Source: Limnohabitans curvus
GTDB taxonomy: Bacteria; Pseudomonadota; Gammaproteobacteria; Burkholderiales; Burkholderiaceae_C
Assembly (NCBI RefSeq): GCF_003063475.1
Contig: NZ_NESP01000001.1
Location: forward strand, 2,170,001 to 2,234,000
Length of the DNA stretch: 64,000 nt
Direction of reading: 5' to 3'
In this document: positions 25,827 to 34,624 of the stretch, one piece after another
Numbering within the stretch: position 1 is the first letter of the stretch
Layout of the letters: each line of letters begins with the position of its first letter
Translations under genes and position numbers: made by a program
The notes under the pieces: model-generated
Database searches by the model: none
What the model was told of the DNA's origin: nothing
Seen by the model: the letters and a program-made list of their open reading frames with translations, nothing else

Positions 25827-27488
25827 ATGGCTCAGTACGTATTTAGTATGAACCGCGTCGGCAAGATCGTGCCGCCCAAGCGTCAGATCTTGAAAGACAT
25901 TTCCCTGTCCTTCTTCCCCGGAGCCAAGATTGGCGTGCTGGGCACCAACGGTTCGGGCAAGTCCACCTTGCTCAAGATCATGGCCGGTATTGACACCGAG
26001 ATTGAAGGCGAAGCTATTCCAATGTCTGGTCTGAAGATCGGATATTTGCCTCAAGAGCCCCAGCTCAATGCCGAGCACACCGTGCGCGAAGCCGTCGAAA
26101 GCGGCATGGGCGACATCAAGGCCGCACAAGCCCGCCTCGAAGAGGTGTACGCCGCCTACGCCGAAGAAGATGCCGACTTTGACGCTTTGGCCGCTGAACA
26201 AGCCCAACTCGAAGCCATCATCGCCACCGCTGGCGACGCCTCGGATCACCAACTCGAAATCGCGGCTGACGCGCTGCGCCTGCCCGCGTGGGACGCGATC
26301 ATTGGCAAGCTGTCCGGTGGTGAAAAACGCCGCGTGGCCTTGTGCCGCTTGTTGCTGTCTAAGCCCGACATGCTGTTGCTTGACGAACCCACCAACCACT
26401 TGGACGCCGAATCGGTGGACTGGTTGGAACAGTTCTTGGCCCGCTTCTCAGGCACCGTGGTGGCGATTACCCACGATCGTTACTTCTTGGACAACGCCGC
26501 CGAGTGGATTTTGGAACTCGACCGTGGCCACGGCATTCCCTACAAAGGCAACTACTCCACCTGGTTGGAGCAAAAAGAAGCCCGTTTGGCCACCGAACAG
26601 CGTACCGAAGACGCACGCTCCAAGGCCATGAAGAAAGAATTGGAGTGGGCCCGTTCCAACCCCAAAGGCCGTCAAGCCAAGAGCAAGGCCCGTTTGGCCC
26701 GCTTTGAAGAGTTGTCTGATCACGAATACCAAAAGCGCAACGAAACCCAGGAAATTTTCATTCCTGTGGCCGAGCGTTTGGGTCATGAAGTGTTTGAGTT
26801 CAAGAACGTCAGCAAGTCGTTTGGCGACCGCGTGTTGATCGACAACCTCAGCTTCACCGTGCCTGCTGGCGCGATTGTGGGCATCATCGGCCCCAACGGC
26901 GCGGGTAAATCGACTTTGTTCAAGTTGATCGCAGGTAAAGAGCAGCCCGATACAGGCGAAGTCAAGATTGGCCAAACCGTGAAAATGGCCTTTGTGGACC
27001 AAAGCCGCGACGACCTGAACGATGACAAAACCGTGTGGGAAGACATCTCCGGTGGTTTGGACATCATGAACGTGGGCAAGTTCCAAATGCCAAGCCGTGC
27101 GTATTGCGGCCGTTTCAACTTCAACGGCGGCGACCAGCAAAAGAAAGTCGGCATGTTGTCCGGCGGTGAGCGCGGTCGTTTGCACTTGGCCAAGACTTTG
27201 ATCGAAGGCGGCAACGTGTTGCTGCTGGACGAGCCATCGAACGACTTGGACGTGGAAACCTTGCGTGCGTTGGAAGACGCGCTGTTGGAATTCGCGGGCT
27301 CTGTGATGGTGATCAGCCATGACCGCTGGTTCTTGGACCGCATTGCCACCCACATCTTGGCCGCTGAAGGCGACAGCCAATGGGTGTTCTTCGACGGTAA
27401 CTACCAAGAGTACGAAGCCGACAAGAAGAAGCGTCTCGGCGAAGAGGGCGCCAAGCCTAAGCGCGTGCGCTTCAAAGCTTTGAAGTAA
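25827..27488 (+). CDS. ettA: energy-dependent translational throttle protein EttA (ABC-F)
   Basis: This 553-residue soluble ABC-F ATPase binds the ribosomal E site and gates the first peptide bond by ATP/ADP state. It has two nucleotide-binding domains with Walker A motifs GTNGSGKST and GPNGAGKST. The signature segments are LSGGEKRRVALCRLL and LSGGERGRLHLAKTL, with Walker B LLLDEPTNHLD and LLLDEPSNDLD. An arm segment (KEARLATEQRTEDARSKAMKKELEWARSNPKGRQAKSKARL) lies between the domains. The N-terminus MAQYVFSMNRVGKIVPPKRQILKDI is diagnostic for EttA. A terminator follows directly. Confidence 0.97.
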   Translation: MAQYVFSMNRVGKIVPPKRQILKDISLSFFPGAKIGVLGTNGSGKSTLLKIMAGIDTEIEGEAIPMSGLKIGYLPQEPQLNAEHTVREAVESGMGDIKAAQARLEEVYAAYAEEDADFDALAAEQAQLEAIIATAGDASDHQLEIAADALRLPAWDAIIGKLSGGEKRRVALCRLLLSKPDMLLLDEPTNHLDAESVDWLEQFLARFSGTVVAITHDRYFLDNAAEWILELDRGHGIPYKGNYSTWLEQKEARLATEQRTEDARSKAMKKELEWARSNPKGRQAKSKARLARFEELSDHEYQKRNETQEIFIPVAERLGHEVFEFKNVSKSFGDRVLIDNLSFTVPAGAIVGIIGPNGAGKSTLFKLIAGKEQPDTGEVKIGQTVKMAFVDQSRDDLNDDKTVWEDISGGLDIMNVGKFQMPSRAYCGRFNFNGGDQQKKVGMLSGGERGRLHLAKTLIEGGNVLLLDEPSNDLDVETLRALEDALLEFAGSVMVISHDRWFLDRIATHILAAEGDSQWVFFDGNYQEYEADKKKRLGEEGAKPKRVRFKALK

Positions 27489-27504
27489 TTTTTCGCTTCC
27501 TGAA

Positions 27505-27536
27505 AGCCCAGCCACCTCACGGTGTCTGGGCTTTTT
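27505..27536 (+). terminator. Rho-independent terminator after ettA
   Basis: A stem of AGCCCAG (27505-27511) with CTGGGCT (27526-27532) has a 14-base loop and is followed by a T run interrupted only by one C. It begins 16 bp past the ettA stop. Confidence 0.85.
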
Positions 27537-27609
27537 CTTTGGGTGTGAGTTCCCCCTTGGTTGATCTGTGCTTCATCGTTTTTATTACTTTGATAGGTTT
27601 AATTGAATA

Positions 27610-27634
27610 TATAATTGCATACAAATGGTTGTAT
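27610..27634 (+). promoter_or_regulatory. candidate promoter -10 and adjoining dyad before the HTH-receiver gene
   Basis: A consensus TATAAT at 27610-27615 lies in an AT-rich stretch with only weak -35 matches (TTGATA at 27590, spacing 14). Four bases later comes a perfect dyad, ATACAA-ATGG-TTGTAT (27619-27634), which would cover the transcription start. The position suits a repressor operator, perhaps for the downstream regulator itself. Confidence 0.45.
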
Positions 27635-27681
27635 TTAATGCGTTTCTTTAGTTAGATTAGTGAAAAGAATAGGAACTTTCA

Positions 27682-28314
27682 ATGAATATGCCCCCCTCTA
27701 AAGAGCCTTATGACGGCTATTGCGGCACCAGCTACGCCGCCAAAATGTTGGGCATCTCCGTCGGCACCGTGCAAGGATTGGTTGAGAAAAGCGATTTGAA
27801 AGCGTGGAAAACCCAAGGTGGCCACCGTCGCATTTCATTGCTGTCGATCCAGGACTACCAACGCCGCCACAATTTGGCACCCGCCTCCATGATGCAGGGC
27901 GAAGACCGCTTGCGCGTGCTGGTGGTGGAGGACGACGAAAGCACACGTTTGATGCTGCAAACTAATTTCGACCAATGGGGCTTGCCTTTGGATGTGGTCA
28001 TGTACGCATCTGCCATGGAGGCTTTGTTGGATATGCCCAGCTTGCAGCCCCAAGTGCTGTTGACCGATCTGATGATGCCCAATGTGGACGGTTTTGAGTT
28101 TTTGAAGACCTTGAGCGCGCATAACCTGTTTAGCAATTTGGCAGTCGTGGTCATGACAGGGTTGAGCCCGGACGACGTGCGCGCCAAAGGTGGCTTGCCC
28201 GATGGCGTGCAGTTGCTGCAAAAACCCATTGATATGGACTGGTTGCATGGTTTCTTTGATGCACTGATGTCGGTGCGCCAAATCAACCGTCGTTCGCGTC
28301 CCCAAGCAGCCTGA
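27682..28314 (+). CDS. response regulator with N-terminal MerR/excisionase-type HTH and C-terminal receiver
   Basis: This 210-residue protein has the domain order DNA-binding then receiver, the reverse of the usual order. Residues about 14-60 form a winged helix of the MerR/excisionase group (GTSYAAKMLGISVGTVQGLVEKSDLKAWKTQGGHRRIS). The receiver at about 77-205 keeps the acidic cluster EDD (83-85), the phospho-acceptor Asp129 in LLTDLMMPNVDGFEFL, the Thr of VVVMTGL and the Lys of LLQKPID. No histidine kinase is encoded next to it. An AT-rich promoter region with a dyad lies directly upstream. Function is unknown; light-, stress- or phage-type control cannot be told apart. Confidence 0.9.
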   Translation: MNMPPSKEPYDGYCGTSYAAKMLGISVGTVQGLVEKSDLKAWKTQGGHRRISLLSIQDYQRRHNLAPASMMQGEDRLRVLVVEDDESTRLMLQTNFDQWGLPLDVVMYASAMEALLDMPSLQPQVLLTDLMMPNVDGFEFLKTLSAHNLFSNLAVVVMTGLSPDDVRAKGGLPDGVQLLQKPIDMDWLHGFFDALMSVRQINRRSRPQAA

Positions 28315-28375
28315 ACGCAAGGGCTTAGTGCCTGGGCGACAGCGTGACTTGCCAGAGCCAGTTAAGCTCTGTCTC

Positions 28376-29386
28376 GTGCTCAAACTATCTGTCCTCGATC
28401 AATCCGTTGCTGCCGCTGGCCGAAGCCAAGACGCAGCCATTCGTCAAACCCTAGCTCTCGCCAGCCAATGCGAGACATGGGGCTATCAACGCTTTTGGGT
28501 GAGTGAACACCACAGCCATCCCAGCATTGTGGGCACCGCGCCCGAGGTGTTGATGGCGGCCATTGCCGCACGCACCACCCGCATTCGACTGGGCAGTGCG
28601 GGCGTCATGCTGCCGCATTACGCGCCGCTCAAGGTGGCTGAACAATTCCGTGTGCTCGATGCTTTGGCGCCTGGCCGCATCGACCTTGGTGTGGGCCGCG
28701 CGCCCGGCAGCGATGGTCGCACCGCGCAACTACTCAATCCCGACCGCCACGCCTCTGACAACTTCCCACAGCAAGTGATGGAGCTGCAAGCGTGGGTCAC
28801 AGGCGAGCCCATTCCTGCTGGACACCCCGGCCATGGCGTGTATGCCTACCCCAGCGGCGCCACATCGCCCGATGTGTGGATGTTGGGCAGCTCGGACTAC
28901 GGCGCACAGCTGGCCGCGCATTTGGGGCTGCCGTACGCTTTTGCCTACTTCATCACCGAAGGGCAGGGCGTGGACAACGCTTTCAACCTGTATCGCGCCA
29001 ACTACCGCCCCAACGAACGCAACCCCAAGCCGCGCGCCACCGTGTGCGTGTGGGCCTTGGCCGCTGACACCGAAGACGAAGCTTGGCATTTGTTTCAAAG
29101 CCGCGCCCGTTGGAAGATGGACCGTAACACGGGCCGTATCGGTGCTTTGTTGCCCCCCGACCAGGCTGTGCGCGACTACAACGCCTCTGAGCAAGTGGCC
29201 ATGGCAGAGCTGCGTGCAGGTGCTCTCGTGGGCAGTGCACCACAAGTGGCAGACAAGTTGCGCAAGCTCGCCGAGCGTTTGCAACTCGACGAAGTGGTCA
29301 TCATCACGTGGACGCACGAGCCCGCTGCACAGGCCCGCTCTTATGAGCTGTTGGCCAAAGAGTTTTCATTGACGACACCCACCTAA
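28376..29386 (+). CDS. LLM-class (luciferase-like) flavin-dependent oxidoreductase
   Basis: This 336-residue TIM-barrel enzyme uses FMNH2 or F420-type reduced flavin. The motifs are those of the MsnO8 subgroup: LSVLDQSVAAAGRS at the start, GYQRFWVSEHHSHPSIVGTAPEVLMAAIAARTTRIRLGSAGVMLPHY, and APGRIDLGVGRAPGSD. The GTG at 28376 places LKLSVLDQ at the N-terminus as in relatives; an upstream in-frame GTG/ATG adds 16 poor residues. It starts 61 bp after the HTH-receiver gene and ends 21 bp before the methionine synthase, so it may be transcribed with it. The substrate is unknown. Confidence 0.92.
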   Translation: MLKLSVLDQSVAAAGRSQDAAIRQTLALASQCETWGYQRFWVSEHHSHPSIVGTAPEVLMAAIAARTTRIRLGSAGVMLPHYAPLKVAEQFRVLDALAPGRIDLGVGRAPGSDGRTAQLLNPDRHASDNFPQQVMELQAWVTGEPIPAGHPGHGVYAYPSGATSPDVWMLGSSDYGAQLAAHLGLPYAFAYFITEGQGVDNAFNLYRANYRPNERNPKPRATVCVWALAADTEDEAWHLFQSRARWKMDRNTGRIGALLPPDQAVRDYNASEQVAMAELRAGALVGSAPQVADKLRKLAERLQLDEVVIITWTHEPAAQARSYELLAKEFSLTTPT

Positions 29387-29407
29387 AACCAAAACGGAGA
29401 CCAAACC

Positions 29408-30448
29408 ATGTTTTCAACCGCCATCGCAGGCAGCCTGCCCAAACCCGAATGGTTGGCCGAGACCAACAAACTCTGGCCCAAGTGGCAAGCCGAAGGCGAT
29501 GCGCTTTTGCAAGCCAAGGCTGATGCCACGCTGTTGTGGATCAAAGCGCAAGAAGACGCGGGCCTCGATGTGATTGGCGACGGCGAACAATCGCGCCAAC
29601 ACTTTGTGCACGGCTTTTTAGAGCAAGTCGAAGGCATCGACTTTGAAAACAAAGTCACCATGGGCATTCGCAACAACCGCTACGACGCGCAAGTGCCGCA
29701 AGTCATTGCACCGTTGCGCCTCAAAGGTCGTGTGCATGCGTTTGAAGCGCAGCTGGCACGCGCCCACACCAAGAAGAAACTCAAGTTCACCTTGCCCGGC
29801 CCCATGACCATCGTCGACACCGTGGCCGACCGCTTTTATGGCAAAGGCAAAGACGCCGTGCAAGGCCGCATCGACATGGCGTTTGCCTTTGCCGAATTGC
29901 TAAACCAAGAAGCCTTGGCTTTGCAAGCCGACGGTGTGGACATCATTCAATTTGACGAACCCGCGTTCAACGTCTACCTAGACGAAGCCGCAGACTGGGG
30001 CGTCAAAGCCCTAGAGCGTGCCGCACAAGGTTTGACCTGCACCACCGCTGTTCACATTTGCTATGGCTACGGTATTGAAGCCAACAACAACTGGAAGAAA
30101 ACACTTGGCGACGAGTGGCGTCAATACGAAAAAGTGTTGCCCGCCTTGGCCAAGAGCAGCATCCAGCAAGTGAGCTTGGAGTGCTACCACTCGCATGTGC
30201 CGCCTGAGATGATGGCTTTGCTGGAAGGCAAAGACGTGATGGTGGGCGTGATCGACGTGGCCAGCGATGTGATCGAAACGCCAGAGCAAATTGCCGACAC
30301 CATTGGCATGGCTCTGAAGTATGTGCCTAAGAATCGTTTGATTGCGTGCACCAACTGTGGGTTGGCGCCTATGAGTCGTGAGGTGGCTGTGAAGAAGTTG
30401 GAGGCTTTGGCGGCTGGGGCTGCGCTGGCTCGTACTCGGTACGCCTGA
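29408..30448 (+). CDS. B12-independent methionine synthase, core (C-terminal MetE domain) type
   Basis: This 346-residue protein consists only of the catalytic zinc barrel of MetE, without the N-terminal half of the usual 750-residue enzyme. The zinc ligands are recognisable: the His and Cys in VHICYGYGIE, the Glu in SLECYHSH, and the Cys in ACTNCGLAPM. IIQFDEPAFNVY carries the homocysteine-binding Asp-Glu. From memory it most resembles the MesD group, which in other bacteria works with a DUF1852 partner (MesX). No such gene is adjacent here. It would make methionine from homocysteine with an unproven methyl donor. A GGAG SD precedes the ATG. A repeat element lies between it and the convergent hemerythrin gene. 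Confidence 0.85.
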   Translation: MFSTAIAGSLPKPEWLAETNKLWPKWQAEGDALLQAKADATLLWIKAQEDAGLDVIGDGEQSRQHFVHGFLEQVEGIDFENKVTMGIRNNRYDAQVPQVIAPLRLKGRVHAFEAQLARAHTKKKLKFTLPGPMTIVDTVADRFYGKGKDAVQGRIDMAFAFAELLNQEALALQADGVDIIQFDEPAFNVYLDEAADWGVKALERAAQGLTCTTAVHICYGYGIEANNNWKKTLGDEWRQYEKVLPALAKSSIQQVSLECYHSHVPPEMMALLEGKDVMVGVIDVASDVIETPEQIADTIGMALKYVPKNRLIACTNCGLAPMSREVAVKKLEALAAGAALARTRYA

Positions 30449-30470
30449 TGTTTCTTCTTTGTTAGGGGGA

Positions 30471-30566
30471 GAGGGGTTTGGACATCTGTTTACGCTCATG
30501 TCCCCCGATTCAGGCAAAGCCTGAATCTCCTCCTTGACTTCGCTACAACAGATACCCAAACCCCTC
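30471..30566. repeat. palindromic repeat element, family A copy 1 (intergenic)
   Basis: Outer arms 30471-30490 and 30547-30566 are inverted copies matching at 18 of 20 positions, the two mismatches being adjacent. Inside lie box 1, TGTCCCCCG (30499-30507), a perfect 9-bp stem with an AAA loop (30507-30527), and box 2, TCCTCCTTGAC (30528-30538), followed by TTCGC. The same boxes in the same order, with different stems, recur at 47492-47587 inside mutS. It is located between convergent genes, and the rest of the 284-bp gap (30567-30732) shows no gene. Confidence 0.8.
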
Positions 30567-30732
30567 TTGTCGCTCACGAAGAAGCTTGCTCGCCTTTGGC
30601 TTTGTAAGCTTTTAAAGTCACGGCTTTCCAACCAAGGTCTCTGCGGCAAGCGTTCGCACGCAAACCCAAAGGCGCCCAGGTTGTATGGGCCGTCTCAAAC
30701 CAAAGAGGCAACAGAGCGAACTAAAAGGCCAG

Positions 30733-31251
30733 TTAAGCGCACCCACCATCACCACAGCTACCGCTGCCGTGAATCTCATCTTCAGGCAAAGCCTCAGGCG
30801 CAGTGACGATGCCGGTCTCAGCGTCATAGCCCACACGACGCAGATGCAGAGCCAAGGCCGCATCCATGGTTTGCGCGTGTTGGGGGAACCAAATACCTAG
30901 TTCGTGCGCCATTTGGCGCATCACGGCCATGTCGCCTTTTTCGCGGCCACGGCGCAGGCCTTCGCGCATGACTTCCAGCACCACGTTGTGCTGCATGGTG
31001 TGGCAGTTGCTCGATGAAAACTTGGTGTCTTTCATCCACTTGTCTTCACCGCCAAAGTGCTCTTCGGTGTGCTCAATCAACGCTGCGAAGCGCTCAGCCA
31101 AGGTGTCGTCGTCAGCCAGTTCAGTGGCGGCAAGCAAGTCGACAAACTCACGGTGCGTGTCGTCCATGAAGTCCAGCTCTAATGACAAAGCATCAGACCA
31201 AGCGAGGGTGACTTCGCGGATGGGCAATGTGGCGGTGAGTGTGTCGGACAT
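30733..31251 (-). CDS. bacteriohemerythrin
   Basis: This 172-residue oxygen-binding non-heme di-iron protein of the hemerythrin family has ligands in the expected places: His in FMDDTHREFVDLL, His and Glu in IEHTEEHFGGEDKWM, His in NCHTMQHNVVLEV, and His/Asp in WFPQHAQTMDAAL. A short tail, GSGSCGDGGCA, follows the domain and could bind metal. ATG 31251 (MSDTLTATLPI) is preferred over 31275, which adds eight residues. It may deliver or sense O2; no partner gene is evident next to it. Confidence 0.93.
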   Translation of the reverse strand: MSDTLTATLPIREVTLAWSDALSLELDFMDDTHREFVDLLAATELADDDTLAERFAALIEHTEEHFGGEDKWMKDTKFSSSNCHTMQHNVVLEVMREGLRRGREKGDMAVMRQMAHELGIWFPQHAQTMDAALALHLRRVGYDAETGIVTAPEALPEDEIHGSGSCGDGGCA

Positions 31252-31337
31252 AGGAACTTTCGAATAGAACGGCAAGACGTTTTGACTTTGTAGGTGCAGA
31301 GCTTAATTCTAAGAAGCTGGCGCACCCTTGCGCTGGG

Positions 31338-32681
31338 TCAAACCCCGCGCAGCCAAGCGGCAAATCGGTGCAAATAACTTGGCTCGGCCACGAAGATGGC
31401 CAGCGTGACCGCCGCATTGGCCACACCTGTCCAGAAGAAGATGTCGGGGATGGTCATGCCCGCACTCAGCATGGCGCCTGCGATGAGTGAGCTGGCAATC
31501 ATGAACAACGCGTTGATGATGTTGTTGGCCGCGATGATGCGCGCCACTTCGTGGGACTTGCTCTCGATTTGAATCAGCGCATACATGGGCACGCTGTAAA
31601 TGCCAGTGAACAGACTGAGCAACAACAAGTCGGCCATGATGCGCCAATGCTGGCTGTGTGCCATGAATATTTGAATGCCCATCAACGGCACATCGGGCAG
31701 TTGGTTAGAGGCCATGTACAGGTCCACCGCAAACAGCGTCATGCCTATCGCACCCAAAGGCGCTAAGCCAATTTCCACGCGGCCACGGCTGAGATATTCG
31801 CACAAGAGTGAGCCTGCGCCAATTCCGACTGAGAACAGCACCAACAAAAGCGAGGCCACTTGCGCGTCACCGTGCAGCACTTCTTTGGCAAAGCTAGGAA
31901 ACTGGCTCAAAAAGACCGCACCAAAAAACCACATCCAGCTGATGCCCAGCAGGGTTTGAAACACTTTGGCGTTGGCGCGCGCCAGACCCAAGTTCTGCAG
32001 CGTTTCGGTGAATGGGTTCCAGTTGATGGTTTGCTTGGGGTGCGTTGGGCTGAGCGGGGGAATGCGTCCACTCATCCAACGGCCAAATACTGCGACGGCC
32101 ACGCAAGCCACAGCGACTGTGGCATGGCCAATGTCAGGCATGGCCACCAACAAACCACCCGCCACATTGCCCAACAAAATGGCCACAAACGTGCCCATCT
32201 CGGTCATGCCGTTGCCGCCCGTGAGTTCGTGCTCATCCAGCACGCGTGGCAAATACGAATACTTCACAGGTCCAAACACGGTGGAGTGCAGACCCATCAA
32301 AAACGTGCACGCCAGCAACACGGCGGCTTGGTGCGTCATAAAGCCCACAGCAGCGAGCGCCATGATGCCAATTTCACAGTTTTTGACCCACCGCATGATG
32401 ACGGGGTGTGCGTACTTTTCGGCCAGCTGACCGCTGGTGGCCGAGAACAACAAATAGGGGAGGATGAAAACCGCCCCAATCACCAAGCCCGCTAAGGAGA
32501 CGGGCAACCAGCTCACGCTGAGCTGGTAGGTCACCATCACGGTGAAGGCGAACTTGAACAGGTTGTCGTTCGCTGCGCCGCAAAACTGCGTCCAGAAAAA
32601 CGGCCCGAACCGACGTTGATTTAAAAGTGCGAATTGGTTGGCTTCGCGTTGGATAAAACTGTCGTCGGTTGGGCGGTTCAT
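31338..32681 (-). CDS. MFS transporter, LplT/Aas-N-terminal type
   Basis: This 447-residue membrane protein has 12 predicted helices and the motif QFCGAANDNLFKFAF near the start. It resembles the transporter half of LplT/Aas-like lysophospholipid recycling proteins (RFGPFFWTQFCGAANDNLFK, TVFGPVKYSYLPRVLDEHELTGGNGMTEMGTFVAILLGNVAGG). The acyltransferase and AMP-ligase domains often fused to this module are absent here. The likely role is flipping lysophospholipids inward, but this is inferred from the family only. It starts directly downstream of the thiolase gene (6 bp), so the two may share a transcript. Confidence 0.85.
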   Translation of the reverse strand: MNRPTDDSFIQREANQFALLNQRRFGPFFWTQFCGAANDNLFKFAFTVMVTYQLSVSWLPVSLAGLVIGAVFILPYLLFSATSGQLAEKYAHPVIMRWVKNCEIGIMALAAVGFMTHQAAVLLACTFLMGLHSTVFGPVKYSYLPRVLDEHELTGGNGMTEMGTFVAILLGNVAGGLLVAMPDIGHATVAVACVAVAVFGRWMSGRIPPLSPTHPKQTINWNPFTETLQNLGLARANAKVFQTLLGISWMWFFGAVFLSQFPSFAKEVLHGDAQVASLLLVLFSVGIGAGSLLCEYLSRGRVEIGLAPLGAIGMTLFAVDLYMASNQLPDVPLMGIQIFMAHSQHWRIMADLLLLSLFTGIYSVPMYALIQIESKSHEVARIIAANNIINALFMIASSLIAGAMLSAGMTIPDIFFWTGVANAAVTLAIFVAEPSYLHRFAAWLRGV

Positions 32682-32687
32682 GTTGGT

Positions 32688-33869
32688 TTAAAGACGCTCA
32701 AAAATAGCAGCGATACCTTGGCCACCACCAATACACATGGTGACCAAAGCGTACTTGCCGTTGATGCGTTGCAGTTCGTACAGGGCCTTGACTGTAATCA
32801 ACGCACCGGTCGCACCGATGGGGTGACCCAAAGAAATGCCAGAACCGTTGGGGTTGACTTTGGCAGGGTCTAGCCCGAGCTCTTTGCTGACCGCACAGGC
32901 TTGTGCAGCAAAGGCTTCGTTGGCTTCAATCACGTCCATGTCGTTGGTGGTGAGACCGGCCTTTTGCAGCGCGAGACGAGACGCCGACACAGGGCCCATG
33001 CCCATGATTTTTGGGTCGAGGCCGGTGTGTGCGTAAGACACCAAACGTGCCAATGGCTTTGCACCTCGGGCTTGCGCTGCTTTGGCTTCCATCAGCACCA
33101 CAGCCGCAGCCGCGTCGTTGATGCCCGAGGCGTTACCCGCGGTGACCGTGCCGTTTTCTTTGATGAAAACTGGCTTCAACTTGGTCATGTCTTCGAGCTT
33201 GCAGTTGGGACGGAAGTGCTCGTCGGTGGCATAAGCCACATCGCCTTTTTTGCTCTTGAGCATCACAGGCACGATTTGGTCTTTGAAGTAACCCGCTTCG
33301 GTGGCGCGTTGGGCGCGGTTGTGGCTCTCGACCGCTGCTGCATCTTGCATGTCGCGGGTGATGCCAAATTTGGCAGCCACGTTTTCAGCGGTCACACCCA
33401 TGTGGATGTTTTGGAAGGGGTCGTGCAAAGCGCCCACCACCATGTCGACCATCTTGGTGTCGCCCATGCGTGCGCCCCAGCGAGCGCTGAGAGAAGCGTA
33501 AGGGCCACGGCTCATGTTTTCAGCGCCGCCGCCAATGGCGATGTCGCAGTCACCCAGCATGATGGACTGACTGGCACTCACGATGGCTTGCAAGCCCGAA
33601 CCGCACAAACGGTTCACGTTGAAAGCGGGCGTGCCTTCGGCGCAACCGCCATTGATGGCTGCCACGCGAGACAGGTACATGTCTTTGGGTTCGGTGTTCA
33701 CCACATGGCCAAACACGACATGGCCCACGTCTTTGCCGTCGATGTGGGCACGGGCCAAGGACTCGCGCACCACTTGGGCAGCCAACTCGGTGGGGGGAAT
33801 GTCTTTCAGGCTACCGCCGTAGGTACCAATGGCTGTACGAACACCGCTGACCACAACTACTTCACGCAT
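32688..33869 (-). CDS. acetyl-CoA C-acyltransferase (thiolase, PhaA/BktB type)
   Basis: This 393-residue biosynthetic-type thiolase condenses two acyl-CoA molecules, the first step to polyhydroxyalkanoate or acetoacetyl-CoA, or works in reverse in degradation. Active-site residues are present: the acyl-accepting Cys in [11 protein letters not shown], the His in GHPIGATGA, and the Cys in [12 protein letters not shown] near the end. The length and [21 protein letters not shown] start are typical. A GGAG SD lies before ATG 33869. No phaB or phaC is present in the window, so the pathway is undecided. Confidence 0.94.
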   Translation of the reverse strand: MREVVVVSGVRTAIGTYGGSLKDIPPTELAAQVVRESLARAHIDGKDVGHVVFGHVVNTEPKDMYLSRVAAINGGCAEGTPAFNVNRLCGSGLQAIVSASQSIMLGDCDIAIGGGAENMSRGPYASLSARWGARMGDTKMVDMVVGALHDPFQNIHMGVTAENVAAKFGITRDMQDAAAVESHNRAQRATEAGYFKDQIVPVMLKSKKGDVAYATDEHFRPNCKLEDMTKLKPVFIKENGTVTAGNASGINDAAAAVVLMEAKAAQARGAKPLARLVSYAHTGLDPKIMGMGPVSASRLALQKAGLTTNDMDVIEANEAFAAQACAVSKELGLDPAKVNPNGSGISLGHPIGATGALITVKALYELQRINGKYALVTMCIGGGQGIAAIFERL

Positions 33870-33931
33870 TTTTGTCTCCAGTTATAAAAGTTAGAACCAA
33901 ATCAGTTTGCGCCGCTTGGACTACAGATGTC

Positions 33932-34612
33932 TTACGCCGAAAGCCCTAAAACATAGGGGTTTGCCGCAGACCACGCCACGGGAGCGGTGAAAAGCAGCGG
34001 TTCTTCGGTAAAAGGGTGGGGAAACCCGATGTCTTGTGCGTGCAGCATCAGACGCGGCGTGAGCGCCAAGATGTCGGGCGGCGCGTACAGTGAATCGCCC
34101 AACATGGGGTGCCCCAAGCTTTGCATGTGCACACGCAGCTGATGTGTGCGGCCCGTGAAGGGCTCTAGCTCAATCAAGCTGGCGGTGTCGCCTGCTTGCA
34201 CCATGCGCCACAGGCTCAGGCTGGGCTTGCCGTCGGGGTGAATGATGTGAATGGGGCGACGCTCCCAGTCGAGCATGATGTTGCCCTCAATGGCGCGCCA
34301 GCCTTCTTCGTTGGTCGGCACATGCGCTTGGGTGATCAGCGGGTTGCCCGCCACCACCGCCATGTAGCGCTTGCTCACCTGGCGGGTTTCAAACAAACGG
34401 CTGATCCGGCGCTGCGCCTCGATGCCACGCGCCATCACGATGAGGCCCGAGGTGTCTTGGTCGAGGCGGTGCACCACCAGCGCGTCGGTGTAAATGTCTT
34501 GTACGCGCTTGGACAGGCAGTCTTGCTTCTCAGGCCCACGGCCTGGCACAGACAGCAGGCCGCTGGGTTTTTCAAACACCAGCAGGTGTTCGTCTTCGTA
34601 AATCGGATTCAT
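33932..34612 (-). CDS. rluA: RluA-family pseudouridine synthase
   Basis: This 226-residue enzyme isomerises uridine to pseudouridine in RNA. The catalytic Asp lies in VVHRLDQDTSGLIVMA, and GRTHQLRVHMQSLGHPMLGDSLYAP is the second family motif. It is short and lacks an S4 domain, which fits RluA, the dual 23S rRNA U746 and tRNA U32 enzyme, better than RluC or RluD. It starts 12 bp downstream of the ferredoxin gene on the same strand. Confidence 0.9.
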   Translation of the reverse strand: MNPIYEDEHLLVFEKPSGLLSVPGRGPEKQDCLSKRVQDIYTDALVVHRLDQDTSGLIVMARGIEAQRRISRLFETRQVSKRYMAVVAGNPLITQAHVPTNEEGWRAIEGNIMLDWERRPIHIIHPDGKPSLSLWRMVQAGDTASLIELEPFTGRTHQLRVHMQSLGHPMLGDSLYAPPDILALTPRLMLHAQDIGFPHPFTEEPLLFTAPVAWSAANPYVLGLSA

Positions 34613-34624
34613 GTTGCGTTGCGT

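Noticed and set aside
26448..27515. 355-residue open frame opposite ettA
   Set aside because: Antisense of a highly conserved ABC-F gene; no motifs of its own.
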